From Salvator merianae (Eukaryota; Chordata; Lepidosauria; Squamata; Teiidae): a DNA stretch of 64,000 nucleotides. The translations under genes and the position numbers were made by a program. Location: contig QVOM02000021.1 in assembly GCA_003586115.2 (NCBI GenBank), positions 6,328,119-6,392,118 of the forward strand, written 5' to 3'. The notes beneath the pieces were generated by a model, which saw only the letters and a list, made by a program, of their open reading frames with translations, had not been told where the DNA came from and made no database searches. Shown here in pieces: positions 11,018-22,553 of the stretch; positions within the stretch are counted from its first letter, which is position 1; each line of letters begins with the position of its first letter.

Positions 11018-11120
11018 CTTTTGCTAGAGCATCAAGATGCCATTGCTCCTGATCCAAATGATGTCTTAAATGAAATTGTGCAAGGGCTTGGAGAAGTTCC
11101 TGATGTGGAGATGTTCCTTG
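11018..11120 (+). CDS. IQGAP2: IQGAP2 coding exon 5 of 12 in window
   Basis: The exon encodes LLLEHQDAIAPDPNDVLNEI and then VQGLGEVPDVEMFL. LLLEHQDAIAP and LGEVP are near-invariant in IQGAP proteins. Acceptor TTTATAG, donor G|GTAAGC. It starts on a full codon and leaves after one base of Gly. The linker LNEIVQG is variable between paralogues. Confidence 0.95.
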
Positions 11121-12327
11121 GTAAGCAAACCAAATGTAGTTGGAAGATTGGAACTACTTGTCTATAAATTTAAAAAGAAATACAGGCAATAAATCAGGAT
11201 GTGGTTTTGGATAAATTATTTATCACAATTTTTTTTATTTTTTGCAAAATAATTTCCTAGCTCTTAGGATAAGTGTAATCATTTATCAGAAGTCTTTGAA
11301 TCTGTGTTGTAACTATTGTTGGTCTGCAAAGAGAAAATATGAATAACACTGGGATTGCAGAGCCAGATAAGGCTAAGAGAGGAAAACAGGTTATACCACA
11401 AAGAGGGAAAGTGCTTTCATTAATTGAGTTTAACCATAATAAATTACTGAGGTGAATCATATCCCATTTGATTTGGAAAAAACACTAATGCAGTTTTAAT
11501 TTGCATGTTTAGCTTCATGAATCAGTCATCCTCAGCCTTTTACCATCCTTTCAAGTATTTCTTATCCCTAAGTGCAGTGTCTGTTGTTTCAGCCCTTGAG
11601 TTACTTCCAGCTCCAGTTGGATTAAATTAACTACCCTTGGTTGTGTGCAGTTAGGGTGTTAGAGTCAAAGATGCCCTGCGAAATTCTTTTTTCTAAAAAG
11701 TGTACAGGAACATAGTGTAGAGCTACTCTATTACTTTTCATGACTTGAGAGAAAGAACAGAAGCTGGAAGCATTTTTGTTTCTTCTCAGTTAAGGAATTC
11801 TTATTTTTGTTAATACACAATGTATCAGAGATGGGCAATAATGATTTAAATAACATCTTTTGCAAGCTGAACTGTAGTAGCATGTGCTTGGAGGTAGTTT
11901 ACTGGTAAATACCATCTGCTGAGAGACCGTGAACAGGCTCATGCCCTGTTTGTACGCTTCCATATCCAACTCTTGGCCACTGTGAGAGCAAGCTGCTGAA
12001 CTAGATGATCACTGGACTGATCCAATATTGTTTTTTTCTTCTTACTACATTAGTTGTCATGCTGGCAAGTTAATTGATCAGGCTTAGCAATTCTCTCCGC
12101 ACCCAAAAAAACCCCCCAGCAACCCAGTTTCTGCAATCCTATGCAAACAATCCCCAAAGGGATTTGTTTTTTCTCACCTTCAAAAAGCGCACCAGCAAAA
12201 TTTGCTGTAGTAAATTTGAAAAAAACAGCATGCTATATGACATTACTTTGGTTTTATTTGCTTCAACAATAATCTCTTTACAATCATCACAATATAATAA
12301 TTACTGTTGGGGTTTTTTCCCATGCAG
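11121..12327. other. IQGAP2 intron with a CR1 fragment
   Basis: The stretch at about 11925-12050 resembles the 3' end of a CR1 LINE in + orientation (AAGCTGCTGAACTAGATGAT and a GATCCAATATTG-type end). The rest shows nothing I can name. Confidence 0.5.
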
Positions 12328-12469
12328 GTGAAGGAGCTGTTGATCCCAATGACCCTAACAAGGAGAATACTTTAAATCAACTTTTTAAGACTGAAATTTC
12401 TCTTTCACTGACTAGGAAATATGACTTACGTGAAGGTGAAGAACAGGACATCAAAGGCTTGATGATGAA
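12328..12469 (+). CDS. IQGAP2: IQGAP2 coding exon 6 of 12 in window
   Basis: The exon encodes GEGAVDPNDPNKENTLNQLF, KTEISLSLTRKYDLREGEE and QDIKGLMM. GEGAVDPNDPNK is the IQGAP2 form of this segment (from memory, IQGAP1 differs here). Acceptor CATGCAG, donor AA|GTATGT. It finishes the Gly codon and leaves after two bases of Lys. Confidence 0.95.
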
Positions 12470-15400
12470 GTATGTTTTAATAGGGTTTATTAGCCAAGAT
12501 TTTACCAAGATTCTTCTCCCACTTAATTCTTTTTTCATGCTACAAACTGCCTTTATTCTCTGTGAGTGTTTAATGGATCAGAATGGTTAATTTATGCTAA
12601 GGAAAACTTTGCATTCATCCCTATGCAGGATTATAAAGTACAATACAATACTTATAGTATTTGATTGAAGGCAAAGGCTTCATTCAGGGGTAGATTCTAA
12701 GTACTAAACTGAATTATTAGTCCACAAGCCAAAAATAAAGAAATGATTTAACTGAGAGAAAATAGCATGCCCTCTGTGCCTTTTTAATCTGCTGTTACCA
12801 CATGGGATGCTGATGCCTCAAAATGAGGTGTGGGTGTTTCATTTACGTGACAGTAATTGGATATATTGTCACAATGGAACACTCAGAAAAGAATAGAAGG
12901 AACATGCAGAAACTATTTCAAGTTGAGGTTTTACAAAAGAGGAATTGCAGAATACAGATTAGACCTCAAGGAAACCAAAGGAAACATCTGTGCTGGATTT
13001 TATACTGCAAGAAGGAAGTGTCAAGATATACTGTAAGTACTTAGAAGGAAGCTGGGTAGGAATGTATATTCCAAGTAAATATGCCTCAAACTTAACTAAG
13101 ATCTGCACTTTTACCCTCTGCTGACATTTTCCTAAATACAAATTAGAAAGCAATTAGTTAATTATTAATTAACTTTCCCTCCCATTTTCTTATTATGTTA
13201 CTTATTCTGTGCATTATTGTGTTTTTGGACTATGACTATAAAAAATGAATTTCACTCTGCTGCTGTTTCAGTCACTGAAGTATAATTTAAAAGAAAAATA
13301 CTGTCCAGCTGCGTTCCCCTTGATTTTTAAAAATTCCAATCTTCCATCCCCATATCATGGAATTTATAGCTGTTTAACTATGGTGAGGGTGAATGAGACT
13401 TCTTTGCCAGTCAGTATGACCTCGATTTGATATAAACAGTTCCCTCTGCACATTGCAGGGAACACAGAACAAAAGACAACTGCGAGGTAAGCGATGAAAG
13501 AGACAAACCTCTCTCCTTTACTAACTGGCTTGAATCAGTGCAGGATTAGAAACAGTGGATTTAACTATCCACCACATCCCAGTTAGGACTATGTGTATCT
13601 TATCTGCACTGCTGTTACTGACAATAATATATAATAGATGCATGAACAGCCTTTGGATTTGTAATTACCTTCAAACCCTGGCTTAACCTTTGTTTTCATG
13701 CCTCATCTCAGCTGCTTGTCATGATAGTAAAGTAGGTGTGATTTTGCTCTAGTGCTTTTTTGCCTAGGGATAGACATCTTTCTTTATCTGTCTTCATGGA
13801 AAGTTGTCCCATTTGAGCCAGCAGAGGAGTTCTGCTTAAAGGATCCTCCTGCACTTTTCTGATATCTATGTAGAGTTGTATTGAGAGAAAAGGAATCCTT
13901 CCCAGATGTATTCACAATGGTATAACACAGAACAACAAATAGAATCCAAACACCAAAACAGAGCAGCAGTAAGGTCTGTAATTGCTTAAATTCAATACAT
14001 TCACAACATTAACAATATAATGATAGCAATAATATTTTGCCAAGGCTAGATAATGATTTCATATATGTTAATAGAAATATAGCTTTAAGTAAATCAATAT
14101 ACAAAATGTAAAATTCCTTTCCTAGATTCAATGTTGGGTCTGTGTAACTATAAGAAATTTCTCATGAAATTCTTTAAGTCTTTTTTCTCAAGATAAATAA
14201 AATTCTCAATATCAGGAAGCTTCCTCAGTTGGTAGAATTCCAAATAGTAGTAATATAAGCATGAACAGGAAGTCAAATGGCAAATGTCCAATAAGGCAAT
14301 GCATTTCAACTATTACATAGACTTCTTCAGAGGCCAAATATTTGGACTAAAAATAAACTGAAACTCCTGAGAATCCTTTGCTAGGTCAGGGTAAGATAAA
14401 ACAAATGGTTAAGGTAAAACAGCTGTAACAGAAGAAAACAATATTAACCTTTGGTGCTTCAGATTTCATTTTCCCCCTGTTTGGTCTGTTGCTGATGAAT
14501 TAACCTGCAGGTCCAAAACACTGTTGATGATTAGTACCATTAAGTTGTGGTTAACTCTTGGTGACTACTTGGACACGTTTGTGCAGTTTTCATGGCATAC
14601 AGAAATGCTTTGCCAAGACTACTTTTTGGGGAGCAGAGAGAGATCAGACTTACAGCTGAGATTGCAGGCAGTTGCTCTTCCACTGAGCTAAAACAGGTGT
14701 GAGATGCATCATGCATAATTTTCAAAATCTAACCAGGGAGAAAGCTTCCGCTTTGCAGATCTGCCATTTTGAATGGCATATGCCACAACTCTTCAAACGA
14801 ATCCATTCAAAATGCAGATATATATGTTCTACCAATTTTTAAAAATTGTATTGCAGTGATAGAAGGGAGTTAAGTCACCAGCAATGGCTATTATTTTTTG
14901 CTTTTGTCCAAGATCCAACCTCCTAATGTGCCTTTGAGCCCCACACTGAAAACTTTAACGCTTTAGGGAGAAAAATGCTTTCCAACTGGATTTTATCCAT
15001 TTTTTCAGAAAATTCACCTTTAGTTTAGGCAGTGCAGAAGTAGAAAAGTTCGTGACTTTGCTGCTGGGTTCTTTTCACTTCAGAGATTGATCAAAGGTAG
15101 ACTGAAACCTTGATTTAGCCAGGCCCTTAGTATTATGATTGTGTGTCTAATGTAAAGACAGTAAAATTAAAAAGTATATCAAGCTGTCTTTTTCTTACTC
15201 AGCCAAACTTAGCAAGGTGACATAAAGACATGAAACATCAGCATAACATCACAGCTAAGTAGGATGCAGAGCTAATAAAAAACATCAGGAGAATAATGGA
15301 ACCAGAATTAAATCCAGTTCATTGAAATATCTTTGGCATGTGTTTGAGTTTGCAATTTGGTTATAGTTCTGACATGTTTGTTTATGAATGAAGTAATTTT

Positions 15401-15521
15401 TCAAGAGTAAGTAAGAGATTTCTGTTTCAAGTGAATGAGTCTGCTAGCTTATGTTTTTTTCCTGTTAAACTCACTAAAAAGTGGAATCAAAGTAATTCTC
15501 ATTTCTAACTACTTTGTTAAG
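12470..15521. other. IQGAP2 intron with a decayed SINE and a MITE remnant
   Basis: A tRNA-type SINE lies on the minus strand at about 14540-14715 (TTTTAGCTCAGTGGAAGAGC when read there). A badly decayed relative of the element at 2409-3299 lies near 14985-15135. The remainder looks unique, with no exon. Confidence 0.55.
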
Positions 15522-15609
15522 GACAAAAAGGTTAATTCTTGATGTGATCCAAGCTCAGCCAGGAGAGACACTTGCAAAAATCTTGGAAACACCAGCAACT
15601 GAATTGCAG
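15522..15609 (+). CDS. IQGAP2: IQGAP2 coding exon 7 of 12 in window
   Basis: The exon encodes TKRLILDVIQAQPGETLAKI then LETPATELQ. The same block in IQGAP proteins links the RasGAP-related domain to the C-terminal domain. Acceptor GTTAAG, donor CAG|GTAACT. The first G completes Lys, and it ends on a full Gln codon. Confidence 0.95.
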
Positions 15610-15682
15610 GTAACTAACACATTGTACCCAGGTAGAATAATTTTGTTACACTTGTAAGTAAGCCTTGTTTGCTGATATGTAA

Positions 15683-16210
15683 TTTATTTATTTTTCAACT
15701 TATTAATATGCTGTCCTTAAGAGAAAAGGCTCTCAAAGTGGTTTATAGTATATTATCTAACACAAGTCTCTGCCCTCAGGCTTACAGTTAAAAAAGGTAT
15801 AATGCACAAGAAAAAGAGGAAACTTAATAGCAGGGCAGATGGAGAGGCCCTACAGTGCTACTCTGTCTCCCACATGCAGCCTAATAACTGAATGGCTGCT
15901 CACAGTCTGCCTCCAGCTATTCAGCAGCTTAGTGCAGGGCAAAAGCACTCTGCCTTTTTGCTTCAAGTGTCCCAAGGCCGGCTGGGAAGAAGGATGGGCC
16001 AACAGGGGGAGCCCTGGTAGAGGCAGAAGAGACGTCCCTGTAGCTGAAGAAAGGGAGTCCTAGTTGAACTCCGTTGCTACTCTGTTGACCTGGGACAGAT
16101 TTTAGTGGACAGGAACACCTGTCTGGTAACTCGCCTCAGTGGTGGCAGACCCAGGAGAATAGTGGCTGGTGTGATGACTGATGCAGAAATCCCACTAGGT
16201 GTGAGTTGAA
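15683..16210 (-). mobile_element. LINE 3' fragment
   Basis: Starts with a TTATTTATTTTT tail and the motif CTCTCAAAGTGGTTTATAGT that marks LINE 3' ends in this window, reading on the minus strand. The right boundary is uncertain; the pyrimidine-rich part to about 16210 could be a longer 3' UTR. Confidence 0.5.
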
Positions 16211-16479
16211 AGTGTGCTTGCAGCACAGAGTCCACTAATACACTCCAGTTGCTCCTTCAACAGTGGCTACACCACCGCCATTTTATATGGTTTACCTAAA
16301 AGTGTATTGCTGCCCTGAAAGTAATGAAACAAAGGCACTGAAAAAGAAAGGTCAGGTAATACGTAACTCAAGAACAGAACACTTCATCCAAGTACTGCTT
16401 TTTTCTCCTTTCTTTGTTAAAAGTTTGAGTCTAAAAGACATAATCCTACGAAAGTATTGAAAATAAGTATGTCCTGTCC

Positions 16480-17310
16480 GAAATTACAGCTGTGATAGAT
16501 GTTGATTGACTCAAAGATGCACATAGAGTGATACGAGATGAACCAAATTCCCAAAAGCCACGTCTGAGGGACCTGTGGATGAAGAATCCATGTTCCCTGT
16601 CATTATGGGAAATACCTTGATCTTGATGAGGTTGCACTCCTCTGGAAGGGACAAGGTCACAATTTGGGAGTATTGGATTTAAACTCAGTGACACTGGCTA
16701 AGAATTCCTGCTTCCACCTGTGGCTGCTTCTCCAGCTACAGGCTTTTCTGACAGGCACCATTTGGTATAGTACTCCATGCTCTGATAACTTCCAGACTGG
16801 ACTATTATAAAACATTTGGTTTGGATCTGTCCTTGAAGATGGCTCAGAAACTGCAACTAGTGTAGAATGCAACAGCAAGGCTACTGACAAACACTGCTGG
16901 TCAGATGCATGTCTCACTGTTTTAAAGGAACGTACAACTGAGCCCAGTTTGAGGTTTTTAAGTCTGGCTTATAAAGCCTTAAACAACTTGGGCCCTAGAT
17001 ATCTAGAGAAGTACTCTTTCCTGTACAGATCTGCCTGTGAATTAAGTTCTACTGGAGAGGCCCTCTTGAAAGTGAAAGGGCCTTCTCTGTGCTAGCCCCC
17101 AAACTATGGAATGAGGTGCATGAAACATGAAGCATCTTCTCTTTATATATTCAGGAAATTGGTGAAGACACAGCTCTTTACTCAGGCCTTTGGCTAAGGA
17201 GGCACCTACCCTTCTCTGCTGTGTATTGCACAATTTTTATCAGTTTCAATTCTGCTTTTATACATTTTATTGTTGTATCTAAATAACATAAATAATAAAT
17301 AAAGATGATT
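16480..17310 (+). mobile_element. L2-type LINE fragment
   Basis: Plus-strand LINE end: the degraded reverse-transcriptase C-terminus has the coding words for MAQKLQLV, ALNNLGPRYLE and FLYRSAC, followed by a 3' UTR ending near AATAATAAATAAAG. Broken by stops and shifts. Confidence 0.75.
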
Positions 17311-17521
17311 CTGGCTCCATGAGAAATAGTAGCATTTTCTGCTTTCCTTCCCCTGCCACAACCTGCTTACCTACAGAGGGAAATTGCTACTGATGCTACC
17401 ACGGGAGCTAGAAAACCAATATTTTGAAAAACAGTAATTACTGTGAATTGCTTTTTAAAATTCCATACCCCTTGCTCATTGTAGAATTCTTCAGTGATAG
17501 TTGTTAGTCGATTTCTCTTAA

Positions 17522-17707
17522 TTTTGTTGTTGGGTGCCATCAAGTTGTGGATGTCTCCCAATTGACTGCATGGCTCCATGCAGTTTTCTTGGCAGAGATG
17601 CAGAAGTGGTTTGCCATTGCCTACTTCTGAGGAGAGGCTGGAGATCAAACCAGCAATGCTCTGCTTTCCAGGGAGTTTGCTGTATCACTGAGCTACAGCC
17701 TCTCCCA
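17522..17707 (-). mobile_element. tRNA-derived SINE
   Basis: On the minus strand it starts GAGGCTGTAGCTCAGTGATA (A box) and has a GGTTTGATCTCC-type B box, then GTAGGCAATGGCAAACCACT and ends GATGGCACCCAACAACAAAA. Nearly matching flanks (GATTTCTCTTAAT and GATTTCTTCTAAT) are a likely target duplication. Same family as 27924-28113 and 58883-59053. Confidence 0.85.
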
Positions 17708-18289
17708 TGATTTCTTCTAATACACATTTCAAATTGAGCTGTAAAGCCAGTTAGTGAGATGACATGATCAATTCAGAAAATACTCCACTGTGAACCGTTT
17801 ATGCCATTAACCTTAAAGGCTTCATTTAACCTGTGGTGAAGCTTCACTGCTGTTCTAGAGAGGGATGTTGATACATACACAAAATTAAATGCTTTGAACT
17901 TGAGTCTATTTGGTTATGTTGCATAATTGTTGGTTCATGGGAGGTTCATGAGAACGTTGAAATATTTTGTGTGCTGCTTTCAATTACAGTTAGTCTTCAA
18001 GTGTCAGTGACGAAAGTAAATAAATTTCTTGTTGTATATTTTTGGAATGTTGCGTACATGGGAAGGGATTTGGAATGGGGGAAAGATTTCTGGAAGGCCA
18101 GAAAAGGAAGTGGGAGTCAGTTTTGATTGGAAGCTGTGTAACAGATGTGAAATAAATTAACTAAAACATTTTTAGCTGAACGGGAGGCATGCAGCTGAGG
18201 ATGGGTGGCAATTATTCATTCTGTCCTCCTAGAGAGAAAACTAATAAGTTATATCCAAAGAAGGATTTGGATAAAAGGAGTTGCAGCAT

Positions 18290-18720
18290 TTATTTATTTA
18301 TTTAATTTACATTTCTATCCTGCCCTGTACCCAAATGTCTCAGGGTGGATCACAATAAAATAATTATAAAAGCAGGTAAAACAGATTGACTAAAATGGTG
18401 ACAGTGCATGGGGAGGGGGGTTGATCCCTCAGCCAAAAGACAGGCTAAAGAGATGCGTCTTCACCAGTAGTCTGAATACATACAATGAGGGTGCCTGACA
18501 CACCTCAGAGGGGACACTGTTCCATAACCTGGAGGCTATCACCAAGAATGCCCTCCTATGTGCCCCAGCCCCCATCACTGCTAAGGGGGTTGGCACCACC
18601 AAGAAGGATTCCTTGGTAGATCTTAGGGCCAGGGCAGATCTACATGGGAGGAGGCGTTCCTTTAGATGCTTGGGACCCACGCCCCCGATTAGAATCATTT
18701 GTTCTTGCTTTAAGTGATAA
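18290..18720 (-). mobile_element. L2-type LINE 3' fragment
   Basis: The minus-strand frame at 18429-18737 contains LGPKHLKERLLP-type words (here GPKHLKERLLPCRSA) and SRLWNSVPSEV then RLLVKTHLFSL, the end of the L2-type reverse transcriptase frame, followed by the 3' tail TTTATTTATTTATTTAA at 18291-18305. Confidence 0.8.
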
Positions 18721-19137
18721 TAGAAAGTTGGGCACATGTGGACAGAAATAGAAAAAGACCATGTAATTTTAACATATTTGAACTGTTAATCAAACTTGAT
18801 GCCCTCTGTTTGTTCTACACTGCCACCTGTTTCCTGGTTCATTCATTCAAAGAAGATATTTATCTGGGAAAGGTATTTATACTGTCCTTTGCAGGATTCC
18901 TCTGCTTCAGGATTTGGTTTGGTTTCTGCTGTATTTGTCAGATAAATTTCATTAAACTAGATTCTGCTTCATGTTATCATTCAGCTATTGTGTTTTTGTC
19001 TGTAAACGAAGCTGGAAAACTACATGAACAAGCAACTATATAAACAAAAAGGCTAATCCATGCAGGAAACTAAGCTAAGGAATGATAGTAGCTTGTGTGC
19101 TTCATTGTATAAATATGTTAACTGCTGCTTTTTTTAG

Positions 19138-19350
19138 GAAGCTGAACACTTAAAGGTAATAGAAAAACGTGCAATTTTGGATTCCAAAACTCCAGAAAAA
19201 ATGAAACACAGTCGATCCATTCTTGAAGAAGGGCAGCTACCTTTAGAACAAAAGAAGAGGAAAATTCAAAGGAACCTTCGGACCTTGGAACAGGCTGGAT
19301 TGGTTTCATCTGAAAACAAGTACCAAGAAATCATCAACGAAATAGCGAAG
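19138..19350 (+). CDS. IQGAP2: IQGAP2 coding exon 8 of 12 in window (RasGAP C-terminal domain)
   Basis: 71 full codons. LPLEQKKRKIQRNLRTLEQ, followed by AGLVSSENKYQ, is the segment that separates IQGAP2 from its paralogues: human IQGAP2 has the same QKKRKIQRNLRTLEQ stretch, while IQGAP1 differs (from memory). MKHSRSILEE before it matches the IQGAP2 MKHSQS form. The acceptor has a T7 tract and TTTAG. The donor AAG|GTTGTT lacks the usual A at +3/+4 and G at +5 and is weak. The C-terminal domain binds E-cadherin/beta-catenin or microtubule-tip proteins in IQGAPs (family knowledge, best shown for IQGAP1). Confidence 0.97.
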
Positions 19351-20269
19351 GTTGTTGGGATATTGCATTTCTGCAAATATTTTTTTTTCTTTCTTTAATT
19401 TGATGCAAGCTTATTGCTAAGGAGAAAAAATACTGGAGAATGTTTGTAGCTCAAGAGTTACAGTGTTGCATCGTTAGGGTTCTCTGGGCCTGCTGCGACA
19501 GTACAGAGGCCCAAAGGCCCCGTGAACAGCAGTCGCCTGCTTCCCGCGGGTTCTGGACACCCATCCTTAAAGCGATGAGCCGCTGCTGCAAACTAGATGG
19601 CATCATCAGTGTAAGGTTTCTTCTTTCGTTGGTGGATGGGACATATAGTACAGTATCTGGTTTTCCATGGTCCTTGCTTGTGATTGGTGGATGAATGTTC
19701 TTTGTGTTTGTTGGTGGTAGTTCTTCCTTCTTTTGCTTTTGTGAAGCTGCTTCTTTGGGGATGGGCATCCTGTTGATTAGTAGTGTCTGTTATACTCTGA
19801 GAAAATAGAAATTCTTGTAGTATGCAGTTGTGAAGGCAACATTAACACATTGGAGTTAATATGTGATGAACCTATGTGCATAAAATGGAGAAACTTTCAC
19901 AAATTCAACAAAATTTATGTGTACAATTTTTGGATAATTCTTCCACAATCCTCAGAAAGGCTTTGGATTAGTGGAAGGCGGGGAGAGGTACAGTGGTCTG
20001 CATGAGGAGCAAACGTCAAGGAAGTATTGTAGTGTTACCCAGCCTGTTTACCTTTTGCACAGCTGCAGGTATATCCAGATATGATTCCTAAGGTGTTCCT
20101 CAGTGGGAATCGTCAATGGAGCAATTCTAGACAAGTGTCCTCCCCTTAAAAGCATAAATGTTTAGGCATTTTTCTGAACTCTCCTCTGAAATGAAATGAA
20201 CAGTTTCGCTCTCTTTGCAGAGATAGAAATGGTTACTTTTATCTGCAGAATTAAGAGAACTCAAGTCAT

Positions 20270-20360
20270 TATTTTAATTAATTTATTTAAGAATATATAT
20301 CCTGCTCTTCACCAGAAGGACCCAGCATGGGTCACAACAATAAAAAAGATAAAATACATA
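20270..20360 (-). mobile_element. LINE 3' tail close to an IQGAP2 acceptor
   Basis: The text TTTAATTAATTTATTTAAGA, then ATCCTGCTCTTCACC and GCATGGGTCACAACAATAAA matches the 3' ends of the minus-strand L2-type LINEs here. It ends about 65-80 bases before the exon 9 acceptor at 20423-20424. Confidence 0.7.
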
Positions 20361-20424
20361 TAGAATATTGATGAATATTTAAAAAAAATAGTGAGTAATG
20401 TTTTTTATGAAAACATGTATTTAG

Positions 20425-20585
20425 GATATCCGAAATCAAAGAAGATATAGACAACATCGAAAAGCAGAGCTGGTGAAACTGCAGCAAACACTGAATGCAC
20501 TTAATTCGAAGAAAGCTTTTTATGAAGAACAAATAAATTATTACAACACTTACATCAAGACTTGTTTAGATAATTTGACAAGAAA
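20425..20585 (+). CDS. IQGAP2: IQGAP2 coding exon 9 of 12 in window (RasGAP C-terminal domain)
   Basis: The exon encodes DIRNQRRYRQHRKAELVKLQ, QTLNALNSKKAFYEEQINYY and NTYIKTCLDNLTRK, a helical basic segment matching IQGAP proteins closely. The acceptor (ATGTATTTAG) has a short, A-interrupted pyrimidine tract. Donor AA|GTAAGT is strong. It leaves after two bases of Lys. Confidence 0.97.
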
Positions 20586-21133
20586 GTAAGTAAAACATTA
20601 TGCATTTTGCTCTCAAAGATTTATAGTTACCAGGTTATGAATTCTGCTAAAGCCAAAACTGACACAAAGTGATCAGAATATAGGGGATGGGATGGCTTCA
20701 TGGAGTGTCTGTATTATTTAAATAATATAACAAAAATAGTTTAGTGTTGAGATTGAAATACCAGCACCATGTGCTTTTTGTCTTATGTTTGAAACAAACA
20801 TATTAGAACAAATTGCCTGCAGTTGGTCAGTCCTTCCTCATTATTGTCATTTTGATTTGTGCAGTGTTAACTTTGCTGAGCCCTTTGTTCCTATGGGCTG
20901 AAATAATGCAGGAATGTGAGGTGACAGGTTTATGACCAGCAGAAAGTTCTCAAGGACATGCAGATTGGTTAGAAGAATAGTGGAAGGATATGCAGGGATA
21001 CAAAAGGGGAAGCGTTAATTAAAGGCATCCAGAGGGATCAGCCCAGGAGGGGCCAGTGGGCACAATATAAAGGAAAAAGTGTTGCATTATTATCTGTGCT
21101 TTACTAGTGCAGTAATGTAGCTTAATAAACATT

Positions 21134-21280
21134 GGCCCTTTCTGCACTTGGACTTATTCCAGATTATATCTCAGAATAGGGACCTGCCATCTGCATGCTA
21201 GGCAAGACCTTTCATAGTTTGCACTAGCATGTGGATAGCAAGTCCCTATTCTGGGATATAATCCAAGTGCAGAAAGGGCC
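21134..21280. mobile_element. 147-bp hairpin MITE
   Basis: Inverted arms: 21134-21201 and 21224-21280, both starting GGCCCTTTCTGCACTTGGA, with a loop of 22 bases. The left arm carries 11 extra bases (CTTATTCCAGA) absent from the right. ATT flanks it directly on both sides (21131-21133, 21281-21283), so a 3-bp target site is likely, but it is not the usual TWA. The ends resemble those of the element at 56612-57130 (GGCCGTTTCTGCA), which has TTA flanks. Confidence 0.8.
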
Positions 21281-21331
21281 ATTGTATGCTCAGAAACTAT
21301 GATTTGGTCAGGTCCAACACAAACTAATAAT

Positions 21332-21532
21332 CAGTGGCGGCCCGTCCCTTTAAATGTGGGTGTTCGCTCCCGCCCCATCGCCGTTCGCGGGACCACCGAG
21401 CCTCCGTAATGACACAGCGGGTCACCTAGCAGATCGCAGCCACCCGCTGCGTCACTACGGAGGCTCGGTGGCCCCGCGAACGGCGATGGGGCGGGAGCGA
21501 ACATCCGCATTTAAAGGGACGGGCCACCGCTG
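21332..21532. mobile_element. 201-bp GC-rich hairpin, hAT-like MITE
   Basis: Two 91-base arms pair around a 19-base loop (CACCTAGCAGATCGCAGCC). I count 7 arm mismatches in 91, all transitions. The ends are CAGTGGCGG and CCACCGCTG, and the 8-base sequence CTAATAAT is duplicated exactly on both sides (21324-21331, 21533-21540), the signature of hAT transposons (CAG-type ends, 8-bp target). It is much richer in CpG than the intron around it. No transposase. Confidence 0.92.
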
Positions 21533-22068
21533 CTAATAATGAAAGCTAATAGTGCTAGCCAGCTTATTGGTGATGCAACTGTGACCGCTGGGTATACTGA
21601 GGTGTGGGTGGGAGACCTATAGCTACTCAAGTGATTCGGGGTTCCTGCTGTGGTAACCCTTATCCAGCATGGAAATAACAAGGGATAATAGGAGCTGAAG
21701 TCCACCAGAATCTTGAGATTCCTAGGTTCCTGAACTATGCTTGAAGGATTTGTGTTATCACAAGCAACTGAACATCCTGTGACCCTTGGTGACAATGTTG
21801 ATTGAATAAAGCCACAATGATAGCAGGGACCAATCCATTAGTCAGTCTTCCAAGAAAAGGCTCCTTTTACATGAATGTTCCACAACGTAGTCCAACAAAA
21901 CTTTATGCTGTTGAAATGCATAGCTTCCTTTGTATTTCAGGGAAAAAGAACATAGGAAGGATATTCACTTGATGAAGTTTCCCAAATGTGAACTTAAACT
22001 ATCTGTCTTTATTAGGAAACATGCTGCCTGTGCAATCTAATATCTGTTTTCAATTTTACATTTTACAG

Positions 22069-22209
22069 GAATTCACGAAGATCAATTAAATTAAATGGAA
22101 AACAGGAGGAGAAAGGAAACAAACTTAAGAATATTTCATTGAAATATACAGCAGCAAGGCTACATGAAAAGGGAGTTATATTAGGAATTGATGAACTACA
22201 GCCTAACCA
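22069..22209 (+). CDS. IQGAP2: IQGAP2 coding exon 10 of 12 in window (RasGAP C-terminal domain)
   Basis: The exon encodes NSRRSIKLNGKQEEKGNK, LKNISLKYTAARLHEKGVIL and GIDELQPNQ. RRSIKL and KYTAARLHEKGV match the IQGAP2 end. The donor is CCA|GTACGT: reading on would give a stop at once, so the exon must end at CA, which exon 11 completes to Gln. Confidence 0.95.
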
Positions 22210-22444
22210 GTACGTTTGACACTTGTTGTGCTTAGACCTTTAGCTCTTTTTGTTGTTTTTAAAAGTAATCCATACTAGTTTGCGAATCTGTGTTGCAAAT
22301 CCAGTCTATTTTGTACACTCATTTAAATTTTGAATTTTAGAATTGCATAGTGTGTTAGTGTTCCATCTGTCATTTCAGTGCTCAATTAAACAGAATATTA
22401 GCATAAAATACCCACCTAAGAAATTCATATTTTCTCTTCTAAAG

Positions 22445-22553
22445 GTTTAAGAATGTGATGTTTGAAATTACGCCTGGTGACGAAGTGGGTGACTTTGATA
22501 TCAAAGCTAAATTTCTGGGTGTAGAGATGGAAAAGGTGCAGCTCCATTTTCAG
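22445..22553 (+). CDS. IQGAP2: IQGAP2 coding exon 11 of 12 in window (RasGAP C-terminal domain)
   Basis: The exon encodes FKNVMFEITPGDEVGDFDIK then AKFLGVEMEKVQLHFQ. FLGVEMEKVQL is specific to IQGAP2 against the FMGVQME of IQGAP1 (from memory). Acceptor CTAAAG, donor CAG|GTAAAT. The introns on either side are 235 bp (upstream) and 1.46 kb (downstream). Confidence 0.96.

Noticed and set aside
13172..13452. an extra IQGAP2 exon around 13245-13430
   Set aside because: Its translation does not match the family, and exons 6 and 7 already join in phase.
17522..17707. a tRNA gene because of A and B boxes
   Set aside because: The head continues into the conserved SINE body and tail and recurs at 27924 and 58883; the tRNA fold is not kept.
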